Source: Hydrocarboniclastica marina
Lineage (GTDB): Bacteria; Pseudomonadota; Gammaproteobacteria; Pseudomonadales; Oleiphilaceae
Assembly: GCF_004851605.1 (NCBI RefSeq)
Contig: NZ_CP031093.1
Coordinates: 1,426,001-1,490,000, forward strand
Direction of reading: 5' to 3'
Length of the DNA: 64,000 nt
Made by a program: the position numbers and the translations under genes. Below are positions 35,499 to 46,017 of the stretch, in pieces. The notes beneath the pieces are model-generated. The model was not told the origin of the DNA. It saw only the letters and a list, made by a program, of their open reading frames with translations, and searched no databases. Positions within the stretch are counted from its first letter, which is position 1. Each line of letters starts with the position of its first letter.

Positions 35499-36440
35499 AT
35501 GAAAACAGCATTTATCTTCCCCGGTCAGGGGGCTCAGTCGGTTGGTATGCTGGCAGAGGCCCGAGAAAACTTCCCCATCGTTCGCCAGACATTCGATGAA
35601 GCGTCGGAGCTGTTGGGCTATAACCTGGAATCGATCTGCCAGAACGGCCCGGAAGAGGAACTGAACCGTACTGCGGTGACACAGCCTGCGATCCTTACCG
35701 CGAGCATCGCACTCTGGCGCTTGTGGATGCAGGAGAACGGTACAAAGCCTGACTTTGTTGCGGGCCACAGTCTCGGAGAATACTCGGCCCTTGTCGCCGG
35801 CGAGTCCATGCTGTTCCTTGACGCGCTAAAGCTGGTCAGTCTGCGTGGTGAGTTGATGCAGGCCGCAGTGCCTCAGGGCGAAGGCAAGATGGCTGCTATC
35901 TTGGGGCTGGAAGACGATCAGGTTGTGGCCGCTTGTGCTGAAGCTACCGAAGGCGATGTTGTCGAAGCGGTCAATTTCAATGCACCGGGGCAGGTCGTTA
36001 TTGCGGGCAACGCGAAGGCGGTGGATCGGGCTATAGAAGCTTGCAAAAGTCGTGGTGCAAAACGGGCAATGCCTCTGGCCGTCAGCGTGCCTTCACACTG
36101 CGCTCTGATGCGCGAGGCGGCAGAGCAGCTCGCGGAAGAGTTCAGCACGGTAGGCTTCAATGACGCTGTTATTCCTGTAGTACAGAACGTGCCTGCTGCC
36201 ATAGTGACCTCAAGAACTGACATCATGCAGAACCTGGTGCGTCAGCTCTATTCGCCGGTAAAGTGGAGCGCGTCTTTTGCGCTGCTGGAAAAAGAAGGCG
36301 TCGGCGCGGCGGTGGAGTGCGGCCCGGGGAAAGTACTGGGCGGCCTGGCTAAGCGTAATGCCCCTGCTATCAAATGTTATAGCCTCGAGACTCCCGACGG
36401 GTTCAACGCTGCATTATCAGCGCTTTCGAAAAAGGACTGA
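35499..36440 (+). CDS. fabD: Malonyl-CoA:ACP transacylase
   Basis: Loads malonyl groups on acyl carrier protein for fatty acid elongation. It has 313 residues, with IFPGQGAQSVGM at the N-terminus, nucleophile S91 in AGHSLGEYSALVA, and the partner H200 in VSVPSHCALM. The oxyanion glutamine lies in the first motif (GQG). fabG begins 3 nt after its stop, so they are translationally linked. Nothing is unusual in the sequence. Confidence 0.97.
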   Translation: MKTAFIFPGQGAQSVGMLAEARENFPIVRQTFDEASELLGYNLESICQNGPEEELNRTAVTQPAILTASIALWRLWMQENGTKPDFVAGHSLGEYSALVAGESMLFLDALKLVSLRGELMQAAVPQGEGKMAAILGLEDDQVVAACAEATEGDVVEAVNFNAPGQVVIAGNAKAVDRAIEACKSRGAKRAMPLAVSVPSHCALMREAAEQLAEEFSTVGFNDAVIPVVQNVPAAIVTSRTDIMQNLVRQLYSPVKWSASFALLEKEGVGAAVECGPGKVLGGLAKRNAPAIKCYSLETPDGFNAALSALSKKD

Positions 36441-36442
36441 GT

Positions 36443-37186
36443 ATGACGCTTGACGGTAAGGTCGCGCTAGTTACCGGCGCAACGAGGGGCATCGGTCGTG
36501 CTATAGCTCATGCACTCGCCGAGTCGGGCGCTACAGTAATTGGTACCGCGACCACTGAGGGCGGCGCGAACGCGATCTCAGAGGCCTTTCAGACTCATGG
36601 GCTGCAGGGCCGCGGTATGGTCATGGATGTGTCTGACGCTGCCAGCGTTGACGCGGGCATAAAGGCCATCGTGGATGACTTTGGCAGCCCCGCAGTTTTG
36701 GTCAATAACGCCGGCATAACCCGGGATGGCTTAGCGCTGAGAATGAAGGATGAAGACTGGCAGGACGTTATCGAAACCAATCTGACCAGCACATTCCGTA
36801 CGACCAAGGCCGTCCTGCGCGGTATGACAAAAGCACGCTGGGGCAGAATCATTAATATCAGCTCGGTCGTCGCAAGCATGGGCAATCCCGGCCAGATGAA
36901 TTATTGTGCTTCCAAGGCTGGGATCGAAGGTATGACCCGATCCCTGGCTCGGGAGATCGGCAATCGGGGTATAACGGTAAACTGCGTTGCGCCTGGTTTC
37001 ATCGATACTGACATGACAAAAGCGCTGAGCGACGCTCAGCGCGCGCAGATGCTGATGGCGGTGCCGGTGCAACGGCTGGGCGAGCCCGAGGAGATCGCCG
37101 CAGTGGTGGCGTTCCTGGCTTCTCCGGTAGCTGGTTACATCACTGGGGAGACGCTACACGTCAACGGCGGTATGTATATGGGTTAG
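36443..37186 (+). CDS. fabG: 3-oxoacyl-ACP reductase
   Basis: An NADPH-dependent short-chain reductase of 247 residues catalysing the first reduction in each elongation cycle. The nucleotide-binding TGATRGIGRAIA lies at 11-22, NNAG at about 88-91, and the catalytic residues are S141, Y154 and K158 (NISSVVASMGNPGQMNYCASKAG). The spacing is that of E. coli FabG (138/151/155). GGACTGAGT carries the ribosome site across the fabD stop. It is the last gene before a probable promoter for acpP. Confidence 0.97.
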   Translation: MTLDGKVALVTGATRGIGRAIAHALAESGATVIGTATTEGGANAISEAFQTHGLQGRGMVMDVSDAASVDAGIKAIVDDFGSPAVLVNNAGITRDGLALRMKDEDWQDVIETNLTSTFRTTKAVLRGMTKARWGRIINISSVVASMGNPGQMNYCASKAGIEGMTRSLAREIGNRGITVNCVAPGFIDTDMTKALSDAQRAQMLMAVPVQRLGEPEEIAAVVAFLASPVAGYITGETLHVNGGMYMG

Positions 37187-37245
37187 TTTTTCCCGCCCGC
37201 GCCGCTTCAGCTAAAGCTGAGGGGGGCCGTGGCGGTCGGGCCTGC

Positions 37246-37274
37246 TTGTTCGCGGGTAGGTATTCCACTAGACT
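37246..37274 (+). promoter_or_regulatory. Candidate sigma-70 promoter of acpP
   Basis: TTGTTC (37246-37251) and TAGACT (37269-37274) are 17 bp apart, 42 bp before the acpP ATG. Acyl carrier protein is needed in great excess over the other fab products, so a dedicated promoter is expected. Match is moderate. Confidence 0.4.
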
Positions 37275-37315
37275 GGCACGCGATTGGTGCTTGGTAGGTA
37301 CAAAGTGAGGACACT

Positions 37316-37549
37316 ATGAGTACAGTTGAAGAGCGCGTAAAGAAGATCGTTTGTGAACAACTCGGCGTAAAGGAGTCCGAGGTTCAGAACACGTCTTCTT
37401 TTGTCGAGGACCTGGGCGCTGATTCCCTGGATACCGTCGAATTGGTAATGGCGCTTGAAGAGGAATTTGAAACCGAAATTCCCGATGAAGAAGCCGAAAA
37501 GCTTGGTTCTGTTCAGGATGCAATCGACTACATCGTCGCGCACAGCTGA
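37316..37549 (+). CDS. acpP: Acyl carrier protein
   Basis: A very acidic protein of 77 residues. The phosphopantetheine attachment serine is S37 in [19 protein letters not shown]. It starts [20 protein letters not shown], the family form, with GTGAGGAC before the ATG. It carries growing acyl chains for FabD, FabG and FabF in this cluster and also supplies PlsX, LpxA-type and other acyltransferases. A strong terminator follows 30 bp after the stop, so acpP is probably made mainly as a short monocistronic RNA. Confidence 0.98.
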   Translation: MSTVEERVKKIVCEQLGVKESEVQNTSSFVEDLGADSLDTVELVMALEEEFETEIPDEEAEKLGSVQDAIDYIVAHS

Positions 37550-37578
37550 TCTGACAAACCTCGTTGTCTGAGAAATCT

Positions 37579-37613
37579 AAAAGCCGTCCAGCGACATCAG
37601 GACGGCTTTTTTC
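37579..37613 (+). terminator. Rho-independent terminator after acpP
   Basis: AAAGCCGTCC and GGACGGCTTT form a perfect stem with a 10-nt loop, followed by a run of T (CTTTTTTCTT). It lies 30 bp after the acpP stop, ahead of fabF, and would separate the abundant acpP RNA from fabF. Confidence 0.9.
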
Positions 37614-37659
37614 TTGCTTATTTGCTGCATTTTCGTAATTTTTAGCCTTGCGCATGTCC

Positions 37660-37683
37660 CTTGCTATCCTGTTCTATAGCAAG
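37660..37683. repeat. Inverted repeat upstream of fabF
   Basis: CTTGCTAT and ATAGCAAG are perfect 8-bp arms around an 8-nt spacer, 65-88 bp before the fabF ATG. The size fits a dimeric repressor site in the fabF promoter region. I cannot name the regulator. Confidence 0.45.
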
Positions 37684-37747
37684 CCTCGAGCGGCCAGTAA
37701 AAAGGGCCCCTTTCGATTGTTCTTTACCTTGGGTTTGAGGACCACAT

Positions 37748-38995
37748 ATGTCTGGTAGACGAGTTGTCATTACTGGAATGGGAGCGCTGACGCCATTGGG
37801 CAATGATGTAGCTGCCAGCTGGCAGGGCATTGTTGAAGGCCGAAGCGGCGTCGGGCCGATTGATCGCTTTGAGGCGGACGACTTCGCTACACGCATAGGT
37901 GGTGCTGTTCGGGGGCTGGACATCAGCGATTATCTGGCGCCAAAAGATACCCGCAAAATGGATGCTTTCCTGCAGTACGGGCTGATCGCGGCGATTCAGG
38001 CCGTCTCTGACAGCGGTCTGGAAACGCAGGACGACCTTGATCGCACCCGGGTCGGGGTGGCTATTGGTTCCGGTATTGGCGGGCTTGAATTTATTGAGCG
38101 CAACGTTCGGCTTCTGGCAGAACAGGGGCCTCGGAAGGTGTCACCGTTTTTCGTACCGGCTTCCGTAATTAATATGATCGCGGGAAACGTCGCCATTCGG
38201 TTTGGTTTTCGCGGCCCTAATATCGCTATCACTACTGCTTGTACAACAGGTACGCACAATATCGGTTATGCCATGCGTTCCATACAGCACGGCGATGCCG
38301 ACGTGATGCTTGCGGGCGGGGCTGAGATGGCGACAACGCCTACCGGCATAGCCGCGTTCTCTGCTGCACGTGCTCTTTCGACGCGTAACGATGAACCTGA
38401 GAAAGCAAGCCGGCCCTGGGATAAAGACCGCGACGGGTTTGTGCTAAGCGATGGGGCTGGCGTGCTGGTGTTGGAAGAGCTTGAGCATGCCCGTCGCCGT
38501 GGAGCCCGTATCTACGCCGAAGTGGTTGGCTTTGGCATGAGCGATGACGCCCACCATATTACGTCTCCTCCCGAATCTGGCGAAGGCGCACAGCTCGCCA
38601 TGAGGAACGCGCTTCGAGACGGAGGTATTCGCGCCGACGATATCAATTACATCAACGCGCACGGGACTAGTACCACATTGGGTGACCTGGCCGAGATAGC
38701 GGCGGTGAAAGCCGTCTTTGGTCAGCATGCTTATAAGCTGGCCGTTAGCAGCACCAAGTCAATGACAGGCCATTTGCTCGGTGCAGCTGGTGCAGTTGAG
38801 GCGATTTTTTCAGTTCTGGCAATCCGTGATGGCCAGCTACCACCGACGATCAACCTCGATAATCCGGATGAGGGTTGCGATCTCGACCTGGTCGCCAATC
38901 ACACGAGAGCCGCCGACGTGCGCGTCAGTCTGTCGAATTCATTTGGTTTTGGCGGCACCAACGGCACCCTGATTTTCCAGCGTTTCGACGGTTAA
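37748..38995 (+). CDS. fabF: 3-oxoacyl-ACP synthase II
   Basis: Condensing enzyme that extends acyl-ACP with malonyl-ACP, including the palmitoleate to vaccenate step used in cold adaptation. It has 415 residues, with the catalytic triad C165 ([12 protein letters not shown]), H305 ([11 protein letters not shown]) and H342 ([12 protein letters not shown]). The family end [11 protein letters not shown] is present. The inverted repeat and terminator before it suggest independent expression. pabC follows after 4 bp. Confidence 0.97.
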   Translation: MSGRRVVITGMGALTPLGNDVAASWQGIVEGRSGVGPIDRFEADDFATRIGGAVRGLDISDYLAPKDTRKMDAFLQYGLIAAIQAVSDSGLETQDDLDRTRVGVAIGSGIGGLEFIERNVRLLAEQGPRKVSPFFVPASVINMIAGNVAIRFGFRGPNIAITTACTTGTHNIGYAMRSIQHGDADVMLAGGAEMATTPTGIAAFSAARALSTRNDEPEKASRPWDKDRDGFVLSDGAGVLVLEELEHARRRGARIYAEVVGFGMSDDAHHITSPPESGEGAQLAMRNALRDGGIRADDINYINAHGTSTTLGDLAEIAAVKAVFGQHAYKLAVSSTKSMTGHLLGAAGAVEAIFSVLAIRDGQLPPTINLDNPDEGCDLDLVANHTRAADVRVSLSNSFGFGGTNGTLIFQRFDG

Positions 38996-38999
38996 GAAG

Positions 39000-39821
39000 A
39001 TGGTCCAGTGGCACTGGTCATCAACGCCCGATGCGTCGTGGCATACAGACCGGGGACTCGCTTATGGGGACGGGGTGTTTGAAACCATCGCGGTCATGCC
39101 GCATGGCCCCGTTCTGCAGGAGCGGCACCGTGACAGGTTGGTAGCTGGGTGTCGTTTCCTGGGTATTCCTTTCACTGCCGGCGACTGGATAGCCTGGTGG
39201 TCTGAACTGACCGATCGGGGCTGGCTGCATGCCGAAAGTCAGTCAGGACATGTGATCAAGCTCATTGTCAGCCGAGGTAGCGGCGGTCGCGGCTATGTAG
39301 CGCCAGACGTGGCTCGCCCAAGGGCTGTCTGCATACGTTCCGCCATGCCTGAGATACCACGGGGCTCAGTACGCCTTAGCGGAGCGCAGATTCCTGTTTC
39401 GCCCTGTCCGTCAGGCCTGGGCCTCAAGACGCTCAATCGCCTGGACCAGGTTCTTGCGGCTACGCAGACGGCTAAAGGCTGTTTCGATACATTGATGAGC
39501 GATCATCATGGTCGGCCGGTCGAGGGTAGCAGAAGTAATCTCTTCATTTTGCGGGATCGGGTTCTGCAGACACCGCCGCTAAGGAGTCTTGCAGTAGCGG
39601 GTGTCATGCGTGGCGCGCTGCTGGAATGGGCGCCAAGACTGGGTTTGCGCGTAATCGAACGGCCTGTGACATGGGATGCGCTTAGTCGAAGCGACGCTGT
39701 ATTTCTGACCAACAGTCTTGTTGGTGCTGTACAGGTTGAGCAAGTCGGTTGTCTCACCCTGCCCAACCATAATGCGCTGGCAGAGATTCGCTCGTTCATC
39801 AGCCAAGAACTTGGGGTTTGA
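39000..39821 (+). CDS. pabC: Aminodeoxychorismate lyase
   Basis: A class IV PLP enzyme that releases pyruvate from 4-amino-4-deoxychorismate to give p-aminobenzoate for folate. It has 273 residues. Features include DRGLAYGDGVFETIAV near the start, the PLP lysine in GHVIKLIVSRGSGGRGY, LNRLDQVLAATQTA, and EGSRSNLFILRDR with the PLP-binding ENLF-like loop. It is nested in the fab cluster between fabF and mltG, as in E. coli and Pseudomonas, which separates it from D-amino acid and branched-chain aminotransferases of the same fold. Confidence 0.93.
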   Translation: MVQWHWSSTPDASWHTDRGLAYGDGVFETIAVMPHGPVLQERHRDRLVAGCRFLGIPFTAGDWIAWWSELTDRGWLHAESQSGHVIKLIVSRGSGGRGYVAPDVARPRAVCIRSAMPEIPRGSVRLSGAQIPVSPCPSGLGLKTLNRLDQVLAATQTAKGCFDTLMSDHHGRPVEGSRSNLFILRDRVLQTPPLRSLAVAGVMRGALLEWAPRLGLRVIERPVTWDALSRSDAVFLTNSLVGAVQVEQVGCLTLPNHNALAEIRSFISQELGV

Positions 39822-39825
39822 CGCC

Positions 39826-41555
<1,730 letters not shown>

Positions 41556-41656
41556 ACCGACTGCTGGTGAGAGACAGCGCCCGGGCGTGCAAGTCTGGAG
41601 CCCTTCTGGTTTACTGGCAGAGTATAAAGAGCGTCTGGCTGATACAGGTGGGGGAC

Positions 41657-42523
41657 ATGGTCGAAGCACAACTCATGCATTTGCCGGATAGTGGTGCGCA
41701 CCCCAGGCACCAACACAACCATTATCAGGTCGTCGTCGGTCTGACCGGAGAGGCCGATATTGATGTCGAAGGCCAGCATGCGCACCTTGATGGCGCCCAC
41801 GCCTGTGTTCTACCGGCAAATATCGCCCACAACTACGGCGGGAACACACGAAACAATGTGCTGGTGATTAATCTCGACCACCAGATGGCCGCTTTTCAGC
41901 AGCCGGCACATCCCCAGTATGAGTTTCTCAATCGTTTTTTCGATCATCCCCGTCAGGTATCCCTCGATGAAAGCCTGCAGTCCCTGACCCAGGCTTGCAG
42001 TATGCAGCTGCAGCGCCTTGGCCATGATCCCGTGATCCAGCACCATCTGGCAACGGCTTTACTGCAGTGCATGGGGTCAAGGCTGGCGGACGTGGGCGAG
42101 GCCTGCGACCGAAGCGCCGACATGCCCAAGAGCAAAGATCTTGAGAGGATTGATCGTTATATTGATGCCAACCTGCACCGTCGTATCTCAGTGGAAGACC
42201 TTGCGGCGTCCGTGTGTCTGAGCCGGAGCCATTTCCACGAGCTTTTTCGCCAGCAGCTGGGGCAGACACCACACCAGTATCTTATTCGGGCAAGGCTCGA
42301 GCGCGCGCAAATCCTGATTGAAGAGACCGGGCTGCCTTTGTGGGATATCAGTCAGCGTACGGGCTTTTCAAGCCAGAGTGCACTGACCAACGCAATGCGC
42401 AAGCACATGGGCGTCATCCCGTCGAGTTTCGATCGGCCTAGTCTGCAGCGCCATTTCCGCAGGCGCGCATGCTCACCCCCGTGGTTTGATCCCGAGAGTC
42501 CGCCCGCGTCTGAATCTGTCTAA
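41657..42523 (+). CDS. AraC/XylS-family regulator, probable activator of putA-putP
   Basis: A transcription factor of 288 residues starting at the ATG preceded by GGTGGGGGAC; the frame extends 30 codons upstream but without a ribosome site. The N-terminal cupin-like domain carries HPRHQHNHYQVVVGLTGEADI, with a His cluster typical of AraC-type sensor domains. The C-terminal 100 residues contain two helix-turn-helices: ISVEDLAASVCLSRSHFHELFRQQLG and LWDISQRTGFSSQSALTNAMRKHMGVIPS. It lies 215 bp upstream of putA. In Pseudomonas aeruginosa the AraC-type PruR, also next to putA and putP, activates them with proline. This gene is the likely counterpart, by context and family. Confidence 0.85.
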   Translation: MVEAQLMHLPDSGAHPRHQHNHYQVVVGLTGEADIDVEGQHAHLDGAHACVLPANIAHNYGGNTRNNVLVINLDHQMAAFQQPAHPQYEFLNRFFDHPRQVSLDESLQSLTQACSMQLQRLGHDPVIQHHLATALLQCMGSRLADVGEACDRSADMPKSKDLERIDRYIDANLHRRISVEDLAASVCLSRSHFHELFRQQLGQTPHQYLIRARLERAQILIEETGLPLWDISQRTGFSSQSALTNAMRKHMGVIPSSFDRPSLQRHFRRRACSPPWFDPESPPASESV

Positions 42524-42588
42524 AAAAGCGTCCCCGACGCGACCTCCTGCGAATCGTTTTGTTGACCGCCCACCGTCAGAACCGGTTT

Positions 42589-42648
42589 TTTTTGCAAAAA
42601 TTCCCGAGCTTTTTGTAAGACGCGGGCGACAGGATCACGTTATTTTTG
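42589..42648. promoter_or_regulatory. TTTTTG repeats in the putA promoter region
   Basis: TTTTTG occurs at 42589-42594, 42610-42615 and 42643-42648, spaced 21 and 33 bp, that is about two and three helical turns on the same face. AraC-family activators often bind half-sites spaced about 21 bp. The repeats lie 90-150 bp upstream of the putA ATG. A role in proline-dependent activation is inference. Confidence 0.35.
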
Positions 42649-42738
42649 CCTGAACGCTTGTCTGACTTGTCGAGACTGAGCTTCCGTGGGTAAACGGCAG
42701 ATGCCCCTAGCCCGAGAATGTGCAAAGCGGAGTGATCT

Positions 42739-45700
42739 ATGTTCAAAGCCGGGGACGTTCTGAATAAAGGCTTTTTGGCACAGCCCAGAAAAGTGCTCTG
42801 GCAGGGGCTGGTGGAAAACTATGCGGTCGACGAAGACGCCTATCTGCGCGAACTCATTCCTTTGGCCCGTCCTTCCGCCCAAGAGCGGCAGGATATCGAA
42901 GACATCGCGGTGGACCTGATTAAAAAGGTTCGCGCTGAGGATGATTCGGTGCACATGGTCGATGCGCTTCTCCAGGAGTACAGCCTCGATACTGAAGAGG
43001 GCGTTCTGCTTATGTGTCTGGCTGAGGCGCTGATGCGTATTCCTGACAAACGCACAGCAGATGCGCTGATTCGGGACAAGATGTCCGGCGCCAATTGGCA
43101 GCGCCACATGGGCAAGAGTCAGTCCGTACTGGTTAACGCTTCGACCTGGGGGCTTCTGCTTACGGGCCGCGTGGTGAGAGTCGATCCTGGTGTCGACGGT
43201 CGCCCCGAAAGCGTCTGGAAACGACTGGTCAGTCGCGCGGGTGAGCCGGTGATCCGAGCCGCCATGTACAGAGCCATGGCCATCATGGGGCGTCAGTTCG
43301 TACTGGGGCGCACCATTGGCGAAGCGCTGGATAACGGTCGGGCATACCGGCAGCAGGGCTATAGCTACTCGTTCGATATGCTGGGCGAAGCCGCAATGAC
43401 CCGGGCCGATGCAGAACGCTACTTTGCGGCTTACCGGGACGCCATTAAAGCAGTGGGACAGGATGAGGCGAAAGGGAGCGGGCCGGCGATGGGCGTTTCC
43501 ATCAAACTGTCCGCGCTCCACCCGCGTTACGAACGCGCGCAGGAAGATCGCGTGCATCGTGAGCTGGTACAGACCGTACTTGAGCTGGTGCGTTTTGCGC
43601 GGGAGCGGGACGTCGCCCTGACCATTGATGCCGAGGAAATGGACCGGCTGGAGATATCGCTGGAAGTGTTCGAGACGGTATTTACCCATGCTGACTGCAA
43701 GGGTTGGGGCCAGTTCGGCATGGTGATTCAGGCCTATTCCAAGCGCGCGCTGCCGGCGTTGTGCTGGCTGGCCTCACTGGGCCAGGAGAACGGCACTGAA
43801 ATTCCGGTAAGGCTGGTCAAAGGCGCTTACTGGGATACCGAGATCAAACACAGCCAGCAACTCGGGCTAAAGGGCTACCCCGTCTTTACCCGCAAGGAAG
43901 CCACCGACACCTCATATCTGGCCTGTTTGCGATTTTTGATGAGTGAACAGAGTAAAGGTGGGATCTATCCGCAACTTGCCAGCCACAATGCCCACACCGT
44001 GGCTGCGGTTATCCATATGGCAAAAAACAGCAAGCGGGATTTTGAGTTCCAGCGTCTGCATGGCATGGGGGATGCGCTCTACAACGGTATTCTCAAACAT
44101 CACAAGGTGCCGGTAAGGATCTATGCACCAGTCGGCGCTCACAAGGATCTTTTGCCTTACCTGGTCCGAAGGCTTCTGGAGAACGGCGCCAACTCATCTT
44201 TTGTGCACCGGTTGGTGGATGCAGCAACACCGGTAGAGGATCTGGTCGAGCATCCAGTCACTGTGCTGGAGCGCCATACCGCATTAGCCAACCCGCGAAT
44301 ACCGCTGCCCCTGAACATTTACGGTCCATCACGGAAGAATTCAAAGGGTATCAATCTGGCGGTGCTGGGTGAGCTTGTGCCGTTTCAGGCACAACTGGAC
44401 CAGTTCGCGCGCACTGTCTGGACAGCCGCTCCCCTCATCAACGGAAAATCCCGCAGGGAAGGAACTCCGCAAAGCGTGGCGGTACCCCATCGGCTTGGGG
44501 AGCAGGTGGGTCACGTATACTGGGCGACGCCCGACCAGGCGGCAGAGGCCCTGGACGTTGCGGCCGGCGGGTTCAAGCGTTGGAATGAGACAGCCGCAGA
44601 GCTACGCGCCCAGTGCCTGGAGCGATTTGCTGATCTGCTTGAACAGCACACACCCGAGCTGATCGCGATCTGCTGTCGGGAAGCAGGTAAGACGCTGCAG
44701 GACGGCATCGACGAAATTCGAGAAGCGGTCGATTTCTGCCGCTTTTATGCCAATCAGGCGCGGGAAAAGTTTGGTGACGTTACAGTGCTGCCGGGGCCGA
44801 CCGGGGAGTCCAACGAACTCTACCTGGAAGGGCGCGGGGTTTTCTTCTGTATCAGTCCGTGGAACTTTCCGCTGGCGATCTTTACCGGGCAGATAATGGC
44901 GGCGTTGGCGGCTGGCAACAGCGTCATCGCTAAGCCGGCCGAGCAAACCAGCCTCGTAGCGAGCCGGGCCGTTGAGCTGATGCTGGAAGCGGGATTCCCC
45001 GCTTCGGCCATCCAACTGCTACCGGGGGATGGCGCAACGCTGGGTAAAGTGATCACCGGTGATGAACGCTGCGTCGGTGTCGCCTTTACCGGCTCAAGTG
45101 CTACTGCGCGCATTATCAATCGGCAGTTGGCGGCGAGGGAAGGAATCATTCCGCAGCTTATCGCCGAGACCGGTGGCCAGAACGCGATGATTGTCGATAG
45201 TACAGCATTGCCTGAGCAGGTCATCCGCGATGTGGTTCAGTCGGCCTTTGCCAGCGCGGGGCAGCGCTGTTCAGCGCTGCGGGTACTCTATCTGCAGCGG
45301 GATGTAGCGGACCGTATGGAGGAGGTGCTTGCAGGGGCAATGGCAGAATTGCAGGTGGGCGACCCCGCGCGCCACAGTACTGACGTTGGGCCTGTAATTG
45401 ATAGCGACGCCCTGGGTCTGCTGGAAGCTCACGCCCGAGATCTGCGCAGCGGTTTCCGGCTTATCGCCAAAGCGCCAGCGCCCTCCGAGGCGAAAGGTTA
45501 CTTTATGGCGCCGGTGGCTTATGAAATCTCCAGTATGCGCGACCTGAAACAGGAAAATTTCGGTCCGGTGCTGCATGTGGTCCGCTATGACAGTGATCAG
45601 CTTGATGCTGTCATCAACGAGATCAACGCGGCGGGCTTCGGGCTGACCCTCGGTATTCACTCGCGCTCCGAGTCCACTGCAGCCTATATCGAGCGTCGCG

Positions 45701-45918
45701 TGAAAGTCGGTAATACGTATGTCAACCGCAACCAGATAGGGGCGGTGGTTGGTGTTCAGCCTTTTGGCGGCCGCGGGCTGTCAGGGACCGGACCCAAAGC
45801 GGGTGGTCCGCACTACATTCTCCGGTTCGGTACGGAGCGGACCCGCACCATCAACACGACCGCCGTGGGTGGAAACGCGACATTGCTGTCGCTGACGGAG
45901 GAGAAAGTCCAACCCTAG
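42739..45918 (+). CDS. putA: Bifunctional proline dehydrogenase / P5C dehydrogenase
   Basis: Oxidises proline to glutamate in two channelled steps, passing electrons to the quinone pool and NAD+. Its 1059 residues begin at once with the alpha-helical arm and then the PRODH barrel (FAGDVLNKGFLAQP is not an RHH; VSIKLSALHPRYERA, VIQAYSKRALP, RLVKGAYWDTEIKHSQQLG). The ALDH part follows, with SPWNFPLAIFTGQ, ETGGQNAMIVDS and the catalytic C844 in ASAGQRCSALRVL. The N-terminal ribbon-helix-helix repressor domain of E. coli PutA (1320 residues) is absent, so it should not regulate its own operon; the Pseudomonas enzyme is similar in length (1060) and likewise depends on an AraC-type activator. A short gap of 99 bp leads to putP. 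Confidence 0.96.
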   Translation: MFKAGDVLNKGFLAQPRKVLWQGLVENYAVDEDAYLRELIPLARPSAQERQDIEDIAVDLIKKVRAEDDSVHMVDALLQEYSLDTEEGVLLMCLAEALMRIPDKRTADALIRDKMSGANWQRHMGKSQSVLVNASTWGLLLTGRVVRVDPGVDGRPESVWKRLVSRAGEPVIRAAMYRAMAIMGRQFVLGRTIGEALDNGRAYRQQGYSYSFDMLGEAAMTRADAERYFAAYRDAIKAVGQDEAKGSGPAMGVSIKLSALHPRYERAQEDRVHRELVQTVLELVRFARERDVALTIDAEEMDRLEISLEVFETVFTHADCKGWGQFGMVIQAYSKRALPALCWLASLGQENGTEIPVRLVKGAYWDTEIKHSQQLGLKGYPVFTRKEATDTSYLACLRFLMSEQSKGGIYPQLASHNAHTVAAVIHMAKNSKRDFEFQRLHGMGDALYNGILKHHKVPVRIYAPVGAHKDLLPYLVRRLLENGANSSFVHRLVDAATPVEDLVEHPVTVLERHTALANPRIPLPLNIYGPSRKNSKGINLAVLGELVPFQAQLDQFARTVWTAAPLINGKSRREGTPQSVAVPHRLGEQVGHVYWATPDQAAEALDVAAGGFKRWNETAAELRAQCLERFADLLEQHTPELIAICCREAGKTLQDGIDEIREAVDFCRFYANQAREKFGDVTVLPGPTGESNELYLEGRGVFFCISPWNFPLAIFTGQIMAALAAGNSVIAKPAEQTSLVASRAVELMLEAGFPASAIQLLPGDGATLGKVITGDERCVGVAFTGSSATARIINRQLAAREGIIPQLIAETGGQNAMIVDSTALPEQVIRDVVQSAFASAGQRCSALRVLYLQRDVADRMEEVLAGAMAELQVGDPARHSTDVGPVIDSDALGLLEAHARDLRSGFRLIAKAPAPSEAKGYFMAPVAYEISSMRDLKQENFGPVLHVVRYDSDQLDAVINEINAAGFGLTLGIHSRSESTAAYIERRVKVGNTYVNRNQIGAVVGVQPFGGRGLSGTGPKAGGPHYILRFGTERTRTINTTAVGGNATLLSLTEEKVQP

Positions 45919-46017
45919 GGCATGTCCCTCGGGTTAATAACGCGCAGGCAATACGGGAATAACCTGTAAACCTGCCTCAATAACAATAGCGCGGCCTCGG
46001 TCGCAAGGGGAACAGTA

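Noticed and set aside
42640-43689. A 349-codon minus-strand frame
   Set aside because: Antisense to the start of putA; composition rich in His, Arg, Gln and Pro as expected for a shadow frame.
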